A stretch of 64,000 nucleotides of DNA from Erysipelotrichaceae bacterium UBA2227 (lineage in GTDB: Bacteria > Bacillota_I > Bacilli_A > Erysipelotrichales > Erysipelotrichaceae). A program made the position numbers and the translations under genes. The first letter of the stretch is position 1, and every line of letters starts with the position of its first letter. This document shows positions 24,779 to 33,387 of the stretch, piece by piece. The notes below the pieces were generated by a model. The model did no database searches. It was not told where the DNA came from and was given only the letters and a program-made list of their open reading frames with translations. The DNA lies in assembly GCA_002348095.1 (NCBI GenBank), contig DDYT01000065.1, positions 45,116-109,115 of the forward strand. Direction: 5' to 3'.

Positions 24779-25618
24779 TCAACCGATAATTCTTGTTTTT
24801 TTAACAAACGGATATTTGAATACAAAAGCATCGACCGCACGATTGACAAGATTCTCATCTTTTGTAATTCCATAAATGACAGAACCGCTTCCCGTCATTG
24901 CGACTCGATCAAATCCAAAATTTGTAAGTTCAGTGATCACTTTGTTAATCTGTGGATTGACACGGATTGCCTCCTGTTGAAGACGATTATATATCGATTT
25001 GCATACGCCCGCATAATCATCTTCTTCTAGAGCACTGATCATCTCTTTAAACGTATTCCCTTTTTCAGGGCTTATCTTAAACTGCTCAAACAAAGCTTTG
25101 GTACTGATTCCGAATTTAGGTTTGACTAAAAACAGAAAGAAATCACATTTGCGATCGATGGGGGTGACGATTTCCCCGATGCCTTCAACCTTGGCGGTCT
25201 TCTCAAACAAACAGAACGGTACATCGGCCCCTACCTGAACAGCTACGTCCGTCAATTGCTTTACAGACAGATTCAATGCATACATTTCATTAAACATTCG
25301 GATAATGGCAGCTCCATCGGTACTGCCCCCTGCCAACCCAGCTTGCGCAGGGATATTCTTGACAAGCCGGATATGGTGATGATCTTTGATTCCAAAGGTC
25401 GACTTCATCAAATGATAAGCTTTCACTACGGTATTTCTACCATCGACAGGAATATAAGCTTTATCGCAAGTCAACAATGTATCATCTGCAATCGTGATTT
25501 CCAGCACATCAAAGAGATCGATAGGAATCATGACCATTTGTAAATCATGATAACCATCTGCCCGCTTTCCGACAACATCCAAATAAAGATTAATTTTCGC
25601 GTATGCCTTTGTTTTCAT
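24779..25618 (-). CDS. ispE: 4-diphosphocytidyl-2-C-methyl-D-erythritol kinase IspE
   Basis: This 279-residue GHMP kinase acts in the MEP route to isopentenyl diphosphate. It opens MKTKAYAKINLYLDVVGKRADGYH and has the glycine-rich ATP loop PAQAGLAGGSTDGAA (about residues 95-109) plus the C-terminal MTGSGSVIYG. I chose ATG 25618 (GAGG 7 nt upstream) over a longer in-frame start. It overlaps the 3' end of ksgA by 29 nt. It shows that this organism uses the MEP rather than (or besides) the mevalonate pathway. Confidence 0.95.
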   Translation of the reverse strand: MKTKAYAKINLYLDVVGKRADGYHDLQMVMIPIDLFDVLEITIADDTLLTCDKAYIPVDGRNTVVKAYHLMKSTFGIKDHHHIRLVKNIPAQAGLAGGSTDGAAIIRMFNEMYALNLSVKQLTDVAVQVGADVPFCLFEKTAKVEGIGEIVTPIDRKCDFFLFLVKPKFGISTKALFEQFKISPEKGNTFKEMISALEEDDYAGVCKSIYNRLQQEAIRVNPQINKVITELTNFGFDRVAMTGSGSVIYGITKDENLVNRAVDAFVFKYPFVKKTRIIG

Positions 25619-26462
25619 AAAGAACCTCATACAAACGGAAGAAGTCTTCCAAATCACATGTCTCAGCTCTTCGGCTCGGATCGATGTAACATTCTTTAAG
25701 AATATCTATTGCCCTGTTTCGATCTTTCAGATACTCCGCAAGATTGTTAGTCAATGTTTTTCTGCGCTGTTTAAAGCATGCTTTGACCAGTTCAAAGAAG
25801 GCATGTTGATTTACAACCCGACGCTTTGCTTTGGGAGTAAAGCGGATGACGGCCGAGTCCACTTTCGGCATCGGCAGAAACACTTGCTTGGGTACATTCA
25901 TAACCAGTTGAACATCAAACAAATACTGCACGATCACGCTCAGTGCATTGTAGTCCTTCGTTTTCGGTTTTGCGCTGAAACGTAATGCAACCTCCTTCTG
26001 CATCATGACGGTAATGCTGTCGGGAAGTATCGGACTTTCAAACAACTGAAACAGGATCGGTGTCGTAATATAGTAAGGAAGATTGGCGCAAACGGCGACC
26101 GAATTTCCTTGAGCTTTCTGTTGTCTGATCCATTGTCCGCTGTCAAACTGCAAAAAATCCATATGAATTACTTCCAGATTTTCAAAATGTCCGACCGTTT
26201 TCTGTAGGATCTCAATCATATGCTCATCGATTTCAATTGAAATCACTTTCTTCGCTTTATAACATAAATATTCCGTCAGCCCGCCAAGGCCCGGACCAAT
26301 CTCCATGACGGCAGTATTCTGATCAACTTGAGCTAAATCAGATATCTTATCGACAACACTGGGGTCGATGATGAAATTCTGTCCGAAAATCTTATTGGCA
26401 CCTCGATCAAACTCTTCCAATATCTGCTTCGTCTTACTTAAACTGGCAATCGGTTTACTCAT
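25590..26462 (-). CDS. ksgA: 16S rRNA dimethyladenosine transferase KsgA/RsmA
   Basis: This 290-residue methyltransferase dimethylates the two adjacent adenines in helix 45 of 16S rRNA during small-subunit assembly. The chain shows KIFGQNFIID, the SAM-binding EIGPGLGGLTEYL and the catalytic CANLPYYITTPILF. The start ATG at 26462 shares ATGA with the rnmV stop and has AGGGGG upstream, so it is translationally coupled. The longer frame adds 32 unrelated residues and is rejected. Confidence 0.97.
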   Translation of the reverse strand: MSKPIASLSKTKQILEEFDRGANKIFGQNFIIDPSVVDKISDLAQVDQNTAVMEIGPGLGGLTEYLCYKAKKVISIEIDEHMIEILQKTVGHFENLEVIHMDFLQFDSGQWIRQQKAQGNSVAVCANLPYYITTPILFQLFESPILPDSITVMMQKEVALRFSAKPKTKDYNALSVIVQYLFDVQLVMNVPKQVFLPMPKVDSAVIRFTPKAKRRVVNQHAFFELVKACFKQRRKTLTNNLAEYLKDRNRAIDILKECYIDPSRRAETCDLEDFFRLYEVLYENKGIREN

Positions 26463-26980
26463 AATACCCCCTCGATTTCTGTTTTTGTCAATCCACACAT
26501 ATTGACATATTGAAACATTGTTTTTGCATTTGCATACGGCAATGCAAAATGACGACACACCTGTTCTCTTCGATTTTTACTATCCTTCTGTCCGGTCAAC
26601 CCCAAATCTACGAACTCATGCCAAGATATGCTCTCATAATTCTGTGTAAATGTCACTACATTCATTAGTGCTTCTCGGATATCTCCGCTGCTTGCGTGCT
26701 CAATCCCGACTTTCCCCTTGCTGCGAGACTGCTTGCTGCTCAGCGTCGCGTGTTTACAACCGCCGATCCGCTGCATGATTTTCTTACGGATTTGATCCCC
26801 GGGCGAATCCGGATCGGTGAAAATGATGATACCGCGGCTCTTGTTCAGCCTTTCGATAAAATCCAACAGTTCACTGCTGATATGTGTTCCGTGGGTTGCC
26901 AGGGTATCTGCTTCGACTGCTTGCCTGATAGCATCCTGATCATGAACTCCCTCAACGATAATAACTTCTTTAATTTTCAT
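26459..26980 (-). CDS. rnmV: Ribonuclease M5
   Basis: This 173-residue Toprim-domain RNase completes 5S rRNA maturation, usually with ribosomal protein L18 as cofactor. The Toprim signature is VIIVEGVHDQDAI with the DPDSPGDQIR acidic cluster. The distal part has GKVGIEHASSGDIREAL. Start ATG 26980 has GGTGGAA just upstream. It overlaps ksgA by 4 nt, as in B. subtilis (rnmV-ksgA). Confidence 0.95.
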   Translation of the reverse strand: MKIKEVIIVEGVHDQDAIRQAVEADTLATHGTHISSELLDFIERLNKSRGIIIFTDPDSPGDQIRKKIMQRIGGCKHATLSSKQSRSKGKVGIEHASSGDIREALMNVVTFTQNYESISWHEFVDLGLTGQKDSKNRREQVCRHFALPYANAKTMFQYVNMCGLTKTEIEGVL

Positions 26981-27010
26981 AGTTCCACCGTTTCTATTAT
27001 AGCACAAATG

Positions 27011-27038
27011 ACTAAAGGCGACTTTCGTCGCCTTTAGT
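27011..27038 (-). terminator. Strong hairpin over the stop codon of the YabE-like gene
   Basis: ACTAAAGGCGAC and GTCGCCTTTAGT form a perfect 12-bp stem with a 4-nt loop. The stop codon at 27034-27036 lies inside. Only a poor T-run follows on the minus strand, so partial read-through to rnmV is plausible and it may act as an attenuator. Confidence 0.6.
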
Positions 27039-27876
27039 TTACTTTACATATTCGTTGTCCCATTGAATTCTTAGTATATTCCGCAAAACCGAGTATTGTC
27101 GCACGTGGATACATGGTCGCCATCTCGCGCACTACGCTGAGCTTCGTTTCAGTTCCCACATATAAATCCAATTTACGTCCGCTGACGCCGCGATCCAGAA
27201 TGATAGCCTTAAACGGCACACCGGGGGTCAACCCCATTCCGGAAAACTTGTGATTGGTTATTTCGACAATGGTGCACAGAGGAAGACTGCTGCTTGATGC
27301 AAGGACATAATATCCTTCATACAAAATGCCGTCTCTCCATGTTCCATCCATTTGACGTACAGCCGTGCTGCTGGAAACCATGACTCCGGAAGCCGTATAT
27401 GACTCACCGTTTTCATTGGGTCTGCAACCTGCACAGTCTGCACCATACCGGGTGATCCGGCTAGGAAAGAACACTGCTCCGCGTTGAGGTTTGGCTCCGT
27501 ACTGATATACAATCGGAGAAGAGGGGATCAGTTCTTCTGATCCGGGGATTAATTCTTTTGATAATAAATTTCCTAACTGATCGTAGGCCAACATATATCG
27601 CTTCCGCTCAAGCTTCGGCGATCCGTTGTCTACTTTGACCGCAAGCCAAGAGACGCCACCGGAAACGGTTGATCCTTGTCTGTATACGGTCTTCGGATTT
27701 GCGAGTTTGACCTCTTCAGTCACCTCTTCGATTTGATACGGCTGACGCATGATTGAACTGGCAGGTGTCAGTGTCTGCAAGACGATCTGCATATCAGTTT
27801 CAGTAATCGATGAGGTACATGATGTAAGGACGATAACTAAGATAATGCCAACAAACCCTTTCGTTCGTTTGAACAT
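27034..27876 (-). CDS. YabE-like cell-wall lipoprotein (G5-like and 3D/double-psi barrel domains)
   Basis: This 280-residue protein has a lipoprotein signal peptide (VLTSCTSS, Cys about 20). A G5-like region (about 48-110; EEVTEEVKLANPKTVYRQGSTVSG) is followed by a C-terminal barrel resembling the 3D/RlpA-like fold (FFPSRITRYGADCAGC to ILDRGVSGRKLDLYV), with conserved aspartates in ILDRG and LDLY. B. subtilis YabE has the same domain order and also precedes rnmV-ksgA. A role in peptidoglycan remodelling, similar to Rpf/Sps proteins, is inferred. The domain calls are by eye. Confidence 0.75.
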   Translation of the reverse strand: MFKRTKGFVGIILVIVLTSCTSSITETDMQIVLQTLTPASSIMRQPYQIEEVTEEVKLANPKTVYRQGSTVSGGVSWLAVKVDNGSPKLERKRYMLAYDQLGNLLSKELIPGSEELIPSSPIVYQYGAKPQRGAVFFPSRITRYGADCAGCRPNENGESYTASGVMVSSSTAVRQMDGTWRDGILYEGYYVLASSSSLPLCTIVEITNHKFSGMGLTPGVPFKAIILDRGVSGRKLDLYVGTETKLSVVREMATMYPRATILGFAEYTKNSMGQRICKVN

Positions 27877-27908
27877 TTACTAGTTCTCCTTTCTTCAAGG
27901 ACATTGCG

Positions 27909-27938
27909 ATAATAACACAAAATAAAAGCTTTGTCTAA
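27909..27938 (-). promoter_or_regulatory. Putative promoter of the YabE-like gene
   Basis: On the minus strand TTAGAC (27933-27938) and TATTAT (27909-27914) are 18 bp apart, upstream of an AAAGGAGA ribosome-binding site. Confidence 0.5.
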
Positions 27939-27996
27939 CACAACCGCTCAAAAAGTGGCTATTTAAGGCATGTAAGCGCTATTTAACCCTTATTTT

Positions 27997-28773
27997 TCAC
28001 TCGATTTCGAATAAACCGCTGTAGTTTTGGGACAGAACCTCCATGAGTTTTTCAGGTTCGATTTCACGCAAACGTGCAACTTCCACCCCCACTAACTCAA
28101 CCATAGCCGGTTCATTTCTTTTCCCTCGAAACGGATGCGGTGTAAGATAAGGGCAATCTGTTTCAATCAGTAAACGCTCAATATTCACAGCTTTGGCAAC
28201 ATCTTTGGGCACATGCGCATTCTTAAAAGTAACCGGACCTCCCAATGAAATATACATGCCGCACTTTATATATTCAAAAGCCATTTCCACGCTTCCGCTG
28301 TAACAATGCATGATTCCGCCTTTGACAGGCTTATGATTTCTTAATATTTCCAAGGTGTCTTGTGCTGCATCGCGCATATGAACGATGATCGGAACTCCAT
28401 ATTGATTTGCCAAATCAATCTGCCTGATAAAAATTGATTTTTGCTCTTCTTTATTATCCTTGTGCCAATAATAATCCAATCCAATCTCACCGACTGCGCT
28501 TAACTTGCCTTCTTTTAAAAAATCCTCTAATAACTTAAATCCATTTTCAGGTATCGTATCAAGATCCGAAGGATGAAAGCCAAAGGCCACATCAAACATT
28601 CCGTATCGCTTATTAAGCTGCAGTGCTCTTTTTGTTTCTGTTTCACTGAGTGTTACGATCATGATCCGAGAGACATTACGTTCTATTGCACGATCAATGA
28701 TCTGACTCAAATCTTTCTGATACTCCTGATACGCAATGTGTGCGTGAGAATCGATCCAACCTACTTTTCCCAT
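27997..28773 (-). CDS. tatD: TatD-family metal-dependent DNase/hydrolase
   Basis: This 258-residue TIM-barrel hydrolase of the amidohydrolase superfamily includes 3'-5' exonucleases and D-aminoacyl-tRNA deacylase-like members. Metal ligands are visible in WIDSHAHI (HxH), AVGEIGLDYYWH, IIVHMRDAAQDTLEIL, HCYSGS and LIETDCPYLTPHPFRGKRNEP. Length is normal. It overlaps the upstream RDD gene by 13 nt. In B. subtilis the tatD homologue (yabD) also lies between metS and yabE. Confidence 0.95.
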   Translation of the reverse strand: MGKVGWIDSHAHIAYQEYQKDLSQIIDRAIERNVSRIMIVTLSETETKRALQLNKRYGMFDVAFGFHPSDLDTIPENGFKLLEDFLKEGKLSAVGEIGLDYYWHKDNKEEQKSIFIRQIDLANQYGVPIIVHMRDAAQDTLEILRNHKPVKGGIMHCYSGSVEMAFEYIKCGMYISLGGPVTFKNAHVPKDVAKAVNIERLLIETDCPYLTPHPFRGKRNEPAMVELVGVEVARLREIEPEKLMEVLSQNYSGLFEIE

Positions 28774-29195
28774 ACACTGCTTCCGGCAACTAAATCATGG
28801 ATCGATCCATGTTCATCTTTGATTATCATATAAATAACGTTGATAATCGACAAAAAGGCCAACGGTCCGGAAATTGAAATTGCTTTGACAAAACTTCGCA
28901 ACAATATAGTCCAAATATCCGGCTCTCCTTTGGGCTGCAATCCCAGCACTTCCAATCCGACGATTTTCTTTCCGATCGTCGATTGAAAAAGAAACATGCA
29001 TACGACTTCATAGAAGAAAAACAAAACAATCCCAATGGCTGAGATCATAAACAAACCGCGCAATACCCGAACAAACGGAATCAGACTGATAATCAGTCGC
29101 AGAATCCCAAATAGGATTGTCAATATCAATGTCGGAACAGATATGATCAATCCGTCAATTACAAAGGCTATAAATCTTTTTACTGCAAGTTCCAT
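28761..29195 (-). CDS. RDD-family membrane protein
   Basis: This 144-residue protein contains one RDD domain with three membrane helices (about 7-32, 40-62 and 104-125). The characteristic arginine and aspartates are in VKRFIAFVIDGLIIS. ATG 29195 is chosen over a longer frame that overlaps mnmE. It lies 7 nt after mnmE and overlaps tatD, so it is co-transcribed with both. Function is not known; some RDD proteins act in ion exchange. Confidence 0.82.
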   Translation of the reverse strand: MELAVKRFIAFVIDGLIISVPTLILTILFGILRLIISLIPFVRVLRGLFMISAIGIVLFFFYEVVCMFLFQSTIGKKIVGLEVLGLQPKGEPDIWTILLRSFVKAISISGPLAFLSIINVIYMIIKDEHGSIHDLVAGSSVWEK

Positions 29196-29202
29196 ATTAT
29201 TC

Positions 29203-30537
29203 CTACTTTCCCAGACAGAATCGTCCAAATATTTCATCCAACAATTTGGGTTGGCTCTGATTGTTTAAAATTGCCTGTAACGATTGATAGGCAGATTGCA
29301 AATCGATCGTAATCACATCAACTTCTAAACCGTTCTCAATCGATGCGATTGCGGCTTCCATCGAATGATACGCGGACATCGCAAGACCAATCTGCCGTTG
29401 ATTACTCAGCGTCGGCTCTTTGATAACGACCTGATGGTGCGCAAATAATTCCTCGATCGCATCGACCAAAGGCGCAATATCCTGATTCAAAGCACTGATA
29501 TATAGCCCTTGATCGGTTTTCTTGATATCCGACTTATTGTACACGATGATCCGCGGTTTATCCTTCGTTAGTTCGAGCAGTTGATGATCGTACTCATCCT
29601 CTGCAGCCGAAGCATCCAGCACCACAATCACCAAATCTGCTTCTGACATTGCCTGTTTGGTTTTATTGATACCGATCTGTTCTACACGATCTTCCGTATC
29701 ACGCAACCCTGCCGTATCCATCAAATGTAACGTCACATTTTTTAAGCGGATCCAACCTTCGACCAAATCACGCGTCGTTCCGGCAATTTCAGTTACGATT
29801 GCCTTCTCTTCTTCCAATAGCGCATTCAACAGGCTCGACTTCCCAACGTTTGGCTTGCCCAAGATAACGGTCTTCACCCCTTCACGTACGATTTTACCGC
29901 TTTTAGAACGATCGATGATCATCGCCAGATCCGAAAGCCATTTCTTAGCTTTGGGGTAGATATCTTGCTGTGTCAATTGCACGATGTCTTCATATTCAGG
30001 ATAATCAATATTCACTTCAATGTGAGCGATGATCGAAAGAAGGTCATCCAATAGCGGTTGTAACAGCTTCGATATACTGCCACGCACCCCGGCGATGGCT
30101 AGAGATGCACTCTGCTCGCTATGCGCCTGAATCAGATCAATGACAGATTCCGCCTGTGTCAAGTCAATCCGTCCATATATGTACGCACGTTGAGTAAACT
30201 CTCCCGGATATGCCAAACGAGCCCCTTGCGATAATATCAATGCGAGGATGCGCTGGGTAACAACGATCCCTCCATGACAATTGATCTCTACGATATCCTC
30301 CGTTGTATATGTTCGCGGCGCACGAAAAAGCGAAAGTAAAACTTCATCCACGATTTCTCCGGTTTGAGGATCTTTGATGAATCCGTATTGCATGGTATGG
30401 CTCTTTTGATTAAAAACAGATTTTGAAAACAATCGATCGGCAATCGAGACAGCTTCCGATCCGCTGATTCGGACCATCGAAATTGCACTTTCCGCAAGCG
30501 CTGTGCTTATCGCCGCAATTGTATCGACAAATTCCAT
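29203..30537 (-). CDS. mnmE: tRNA modification GTPase MnmE
   Basis: With MnmG, MnmE installs carboxymethylaminomethyl or related groups at U34 of several tRNAs. The 444-residue chain starts MEFVDTIAAISTA, with N-terminal formyl-folate-binding and helical domains. The G domain is inserted at about residues 213-370, with GKPNVGKSSLLNAL, DTAGLRDTEDRVEQIG and YNKSD. It ends in the essential FCLGK. In most Bacillota it lies between jag and mnmG; here it is separated from mnmG by parABnoc-rsmG and an interrupted gene. A TATAAT box at 30560-30565 precedes it. Confidence 0.96.
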   Translation of the reverse strand: MEFVDTIAAISTALAESAISMVRISGSEAVSIADRLFSKSVFNQKSHTMQYGFIKDPQTGEIVDEVLLSLFRAPRTYTTEDIVEINCHGGIVVTQRILALILSQGARLAYPGEFTQRAYIYGRIDLTQAESVIDLIQAHSEQSASLAIAGVRGSISKLLQPLLDDLLSIIAHIEVNIDYPEYEDIVQLTQQDIYPKAKKWLSDLAMIIDRSKSGKIVREGVKTVILGKPNVGKSSLLNALLEEEKAIVTEIAGTTRDLVEGWIRLKNVTLHLMDTAGLRDTEDRVEQIGINKTKQAMSEADLVIVVLDASAAEDEYDHQLLELTKDKPRIIVYNKSDIKKTDQGLYISALNQDIAPLVDAIEELFAHHQVVIKEPTLSNQRQIGLAMSAYHSMEAAIASIENGLEVDVITIDLQSAYQSLQAILNNQSQPKLLDEIFGRFCLGK

Positions 30538-30644
30538 GAAATCACTCACTTTCGCAATCATTATACCATGGTTTAGTCCTGTTGGAATTGTGATGAGAAA
30601 AGCTGCCTCCATATGCTATACTGAAATTACTTGGAGGTATAGGT

Positions 30645-31709
30645 ATGCAACGTGCATTTCAATCTGCGAAACTGGGGAGTATGATCATGAAGAACCGTTT
30701 CTTTCGTTCAGCTACGCATGATTATTTTGGAAATACGGATGGAACGATCAATGAACGTTAAATCGAAATCATCGAACAACTGGCCAGAAACAACGTCGGA
30801 ACGATCATAACTGCAATCACGTCTGTTCGGGCAGATGGTATTAGTGAAGAAAATCAAAATCGCATCGATGATGACCGATACATTGAATCGATAAAAATTG
30901 CATGCGAAGCAGCGCATGCTTATGGAAGCAGAATTTTTATTCAGTTGGCTCATGGTGGTGCAAAAAGCAAAATTGAGTCCGAAAATACGATTTACAGCCC
31001 TTCTGTAATATCACTCAATGATCATCATGTCGCTAAAGAAATGACACTGTCCGATATCGAATCCATAATTTCGGATTTTGTCTTGGCTGCCAAACGTGCA
31101 AAAGCTGCCGGTGCCGATGGAGTTCAGATTCATGGGGCTCACGGTTATCTTCTCTCACAGTTTATTTCCCCGCTAACCAATCGGCGGACAGACGTCTATG
31201 GCGGATCTGCTTCCAATCGTTTTCGAATCGTCAAAAACATTATTGAGCGAATTAGTGATGAGGTTGGCATTCCGGTCATACTCAAAATTAACAGCAATCT
31301 GATTCGCGGAAATCATTTCATCGAAAATGAAAATCTGACTTATCTGCGAGATCTTACGACTATGATCGAAGAAGCAAAACAGGCCGGATGTCTGGCTGTC
31401 GAACTCAGCGGTACCGGATTTCAGCAACTGACGCAGATTACCCATCCATACTTTATTCAACAAGCTGTAGAAATTAAGAAAGAGGTGGATATCCCGCTCA
31501 TTTTGGTCGGCGGTATTCGAAATGCAAAACATATTCAGCAGGTCATGGATGCAAACATCGACTTTGTATCAATGAGCCGACCGTTTATCTGCGAACCGGA
31601 TATCCTTACCAAGTTTAAATCCGGGCAGTTTAAAGCACGTTGCATTTTGTGTAATCAATGCTTTGTATTGCCGACTACCGTCGGGCGACGCTGTGTTTTT
31701 CACAAATAA
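30645..31709 (+). pseudogene. Old Yellow Enzyme family NADH:flavin oxidoreductase, interrupted by one in-frame UAA
   Basis: Reading from ATG 30645 (GGAGG 7 nt upstream) one frame gives an OYE-family TIM barrel of 354 codons broken only by TAA at codon 39 (30759-30761). The N-terminus reads MKNRFFRSATHDYFG. After the stop the frame resumes with IEIIEQLARNNVGTIITAITS, then QLAHGGAK, HGAHGYLLSQFISPLTNR, RTDVYGGSASNRFR, VGGIRN and SMSRPFICEPD, and a C-terminal cysteine cluster (CILCNQCFVLPTTVGRRC). Both sides are well conserved, so the stop is recent, a sequencing error, or read through. No start with a ribosome-binding site follows the stop. Confidence 0.85.
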
Positions 31710-31711
31710 AA

Positions 31712-31725
31712 GAGGCTTTCGCCTC
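31712..31725. terminator. Bidirectional terminator between parB and the OYE gene
   Basis: GAGGC-N4-GCCTC. On the minus strand a GAAA tetraloop stem is followed by TTTTATTTG and overlaps the parB stop codon (31724-31726). On the plus strand it lies 3 nt after the OYE stop and is followed by AATTTTCATTTT. Confidence 0.8.
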
Positions 31726-32596
31726 AATTTTCATTTTCCAAAACATCCAAAGCTTCCAGTATTCGATTCAAATCAGCAATTCCATGATAACTGATTGTTA
31801 TTTTTGAATCATCGATCGACACTTTGGACTGAATTTTTGCCTCAAGTAACTTTCGGACATAAGAGAAGTCGGTGCTGACTTCTTTTTTCGTCGGCTTCTC
31901 CTTCGGCTTTTTAACCATCTGCTCGACAGCTCGAACCGATAAACCTAAGTTGACCGCCTTTTTAGCAGCTTCGATGATTTCCTTATCATCATTCAATGTT
32001 ATCAGCGGTCGGACATGACCCATTTGCAGCTTTCCGTCTGAAACCATTTGCTGAACGACTTGTGGAAGACGCAATAACCTTAGGGTATTGGCGATGTGCT
32101 CACGTGACTTACCGACCCGTTTTGACAGATCTTCCTGCGTATATCCGAAACGCTGAATCATTTTTGAATAAGCCGTAGCTTCTTCGATAATGTTCAGATC
32201 CTCTCGCTGGATATTTTCGATCAACGAAATCTCAAGCATCTCGTCATCATTAAACGACATGATGATGGCAGGAATGGTCTCTCTTCCCGCAGATTTGCTG
32301 GCACGGACACGCCGTTCTCCGGCAATCAACTCATACCCATGCTTACTCTGACGTACCAGAATCGGAGTAAACACCCCATGTTCGCGAATGGACTGAGCTA
32401 ATTCCTCGATCTTCCCTTCATCGAAATGCTGACGCGGCTGATAAGGATTCATGCGGATTTCAACCAACGGGATATCTGATTTTGCACTTACGTACAAATC
32501 GCTGGCTCCCCGTTGAATATCCTCTAACACTGAATTAACATCTTCGCCAAAAATAGCTCCCAGACCGCGACCCAACCGTGTTTTATCTTTACTCAC
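31724..32596 (-). CDS. parB: Chromosome-partitioning protein ParB (Spo0J)
   Basis: This 290-residue ParB CTPase binds parS and loads as a sliding clamp near the origin. The N-terminal motifs are IRMNPYQPRQHFDE and LIAGERRVRASK (CTP-binding GERR loop). The helix-turn-helix is YTQEDLSKRVGKSREHIANTLRLLRLP, followed by a C-terminal dimerisation region. The start follows parA with a 4-nt overlap. A second ParB-like gene, noc, lies just beyond parA. Confidence 0.97.
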   Translation of the reverse strand: MSKDKTRLGRGLGAIFGEDVNSVLEDIQRGASDLYVSAKSDIPLVEIRMNPYQPRQHFDEGKIEELAQSIREHGVFTPILVRQSKHGYELIAGERRVRASKSAGRETIPAIIMSFNDDEMLEISLIENIQREDLNIIEEATAYSKMIQRFGYTQEDLSKRVGKSREHIANTLRLLRLPQVVQQMVSDGKLQMGHVRPLITLNDDKEIIEAAKKAVNLGLSVRAVEQMVKKPKEKPTKKEVSTDFSYVRKLLEAKIQSKVSIDDSKITISYHGIADLNRILEALDVLENEN

Positions 32597-33375
32597 AGAG
32601 ATCCCTCCATTTTATTCACCGTCAAAACTTCTTTAGCCAACGATGCATATGCCTTCGCTCCTTCGGAACGGACATCATATTCAAAAATCGATTGGCCTCG
32701 AGACGGGGCCTCCGATAATTTTACATTTCGAGGAATAAAACTTCTGTATACTCTCTCCTTAAAATACTTACGAACCTCCTGCTGGATTTCCACTGACAAC
32801 CGGGTCCTTGAGTCAAACATCGTAAGCAATACTCCTTCGATCAGAAGTTTTTCATTGAACAGCTTTTGTACCAAACGGATCGTCGACAACAATTGGGTTA
32901 ATCCTTCCAACGCATAATACTCACATTGAACCGGTATAATCACGCTGTCCGCTGCCGTCAGTGCATTAGTATTCAATAATCCCAGTGATGGAGGGCAGTC
33001 AATAATGATAAAATCATAATTCCCACGAATCGGTTCAAGCTTATTTTTGAGCAAACGCTCTCGACCAACCTTAAACTCAACCATCTCCAAATCTGCTCCC
33101 GCCAAATCTATGGTAGCGGGAACTAAATCCAATGGCGGCTGTTTGACATGCCTGATGACCTGACTGGCGGGTGATTCACTTAATATCAGATCATATGCGC
33201 TTTTAACAATGGATTCACGGGAAGCGCCGACTCCTTGAGTCGTATTTCCTTGCGGGTCAAAATCCACCAGTAACACTTTTTTACCTAAGTAGGCCAGCCC
33301 GGCAGCTAAGTTGATACTGGTTGTCGTCTTTCCGACGCCACCCTTCTGATTTGCAACTGCAATAATCTTCCCCAT
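32593..33375 (-). CDS. parA: Chromosome-partitioning ATPase ParA (Soj)
   Basis: This 260-residue deviant-Walker ATPase works with ParB in origin segregation and, in B. subtilis, controls DnaA. It opens MGKIIAVANQKGGVGKTTTSINLAAGLA with the signature lysine in KGGVGKTT, then VDFDPQGNTTQGVG and IIIDCPPSLGLLNTNAL. AAGGAAG precedes the ATG. It lies between noc (12 nt) and parB (overlap). Confidence 0.97.
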   Translation of the reverse strand: MGKIIAVANQKGGVGKTTTSINLAAGLAYLGKKVLLVDFDPQGNTTQGVGASRESIVKSAYDLILSESPASQVIRHVKQPPLDLVPATIDLAGADLEMVEFKVGRERLLKNKLEPIRGNYDFIIIDCPPSLGLLNTNALTAADSVIIPVQCEYYALEGLTQLLSTIRLVQKLFNEKLLIEGVLLTMFDSRTRLSVEIQQEVRKYFKERVYRSFIPRNVKLSEAPSRGQSIFEYDVRSEGAKAYASLAKEVLTVNKMEGSL

Positions 33376-33387
33376 ATATTCACTTCC

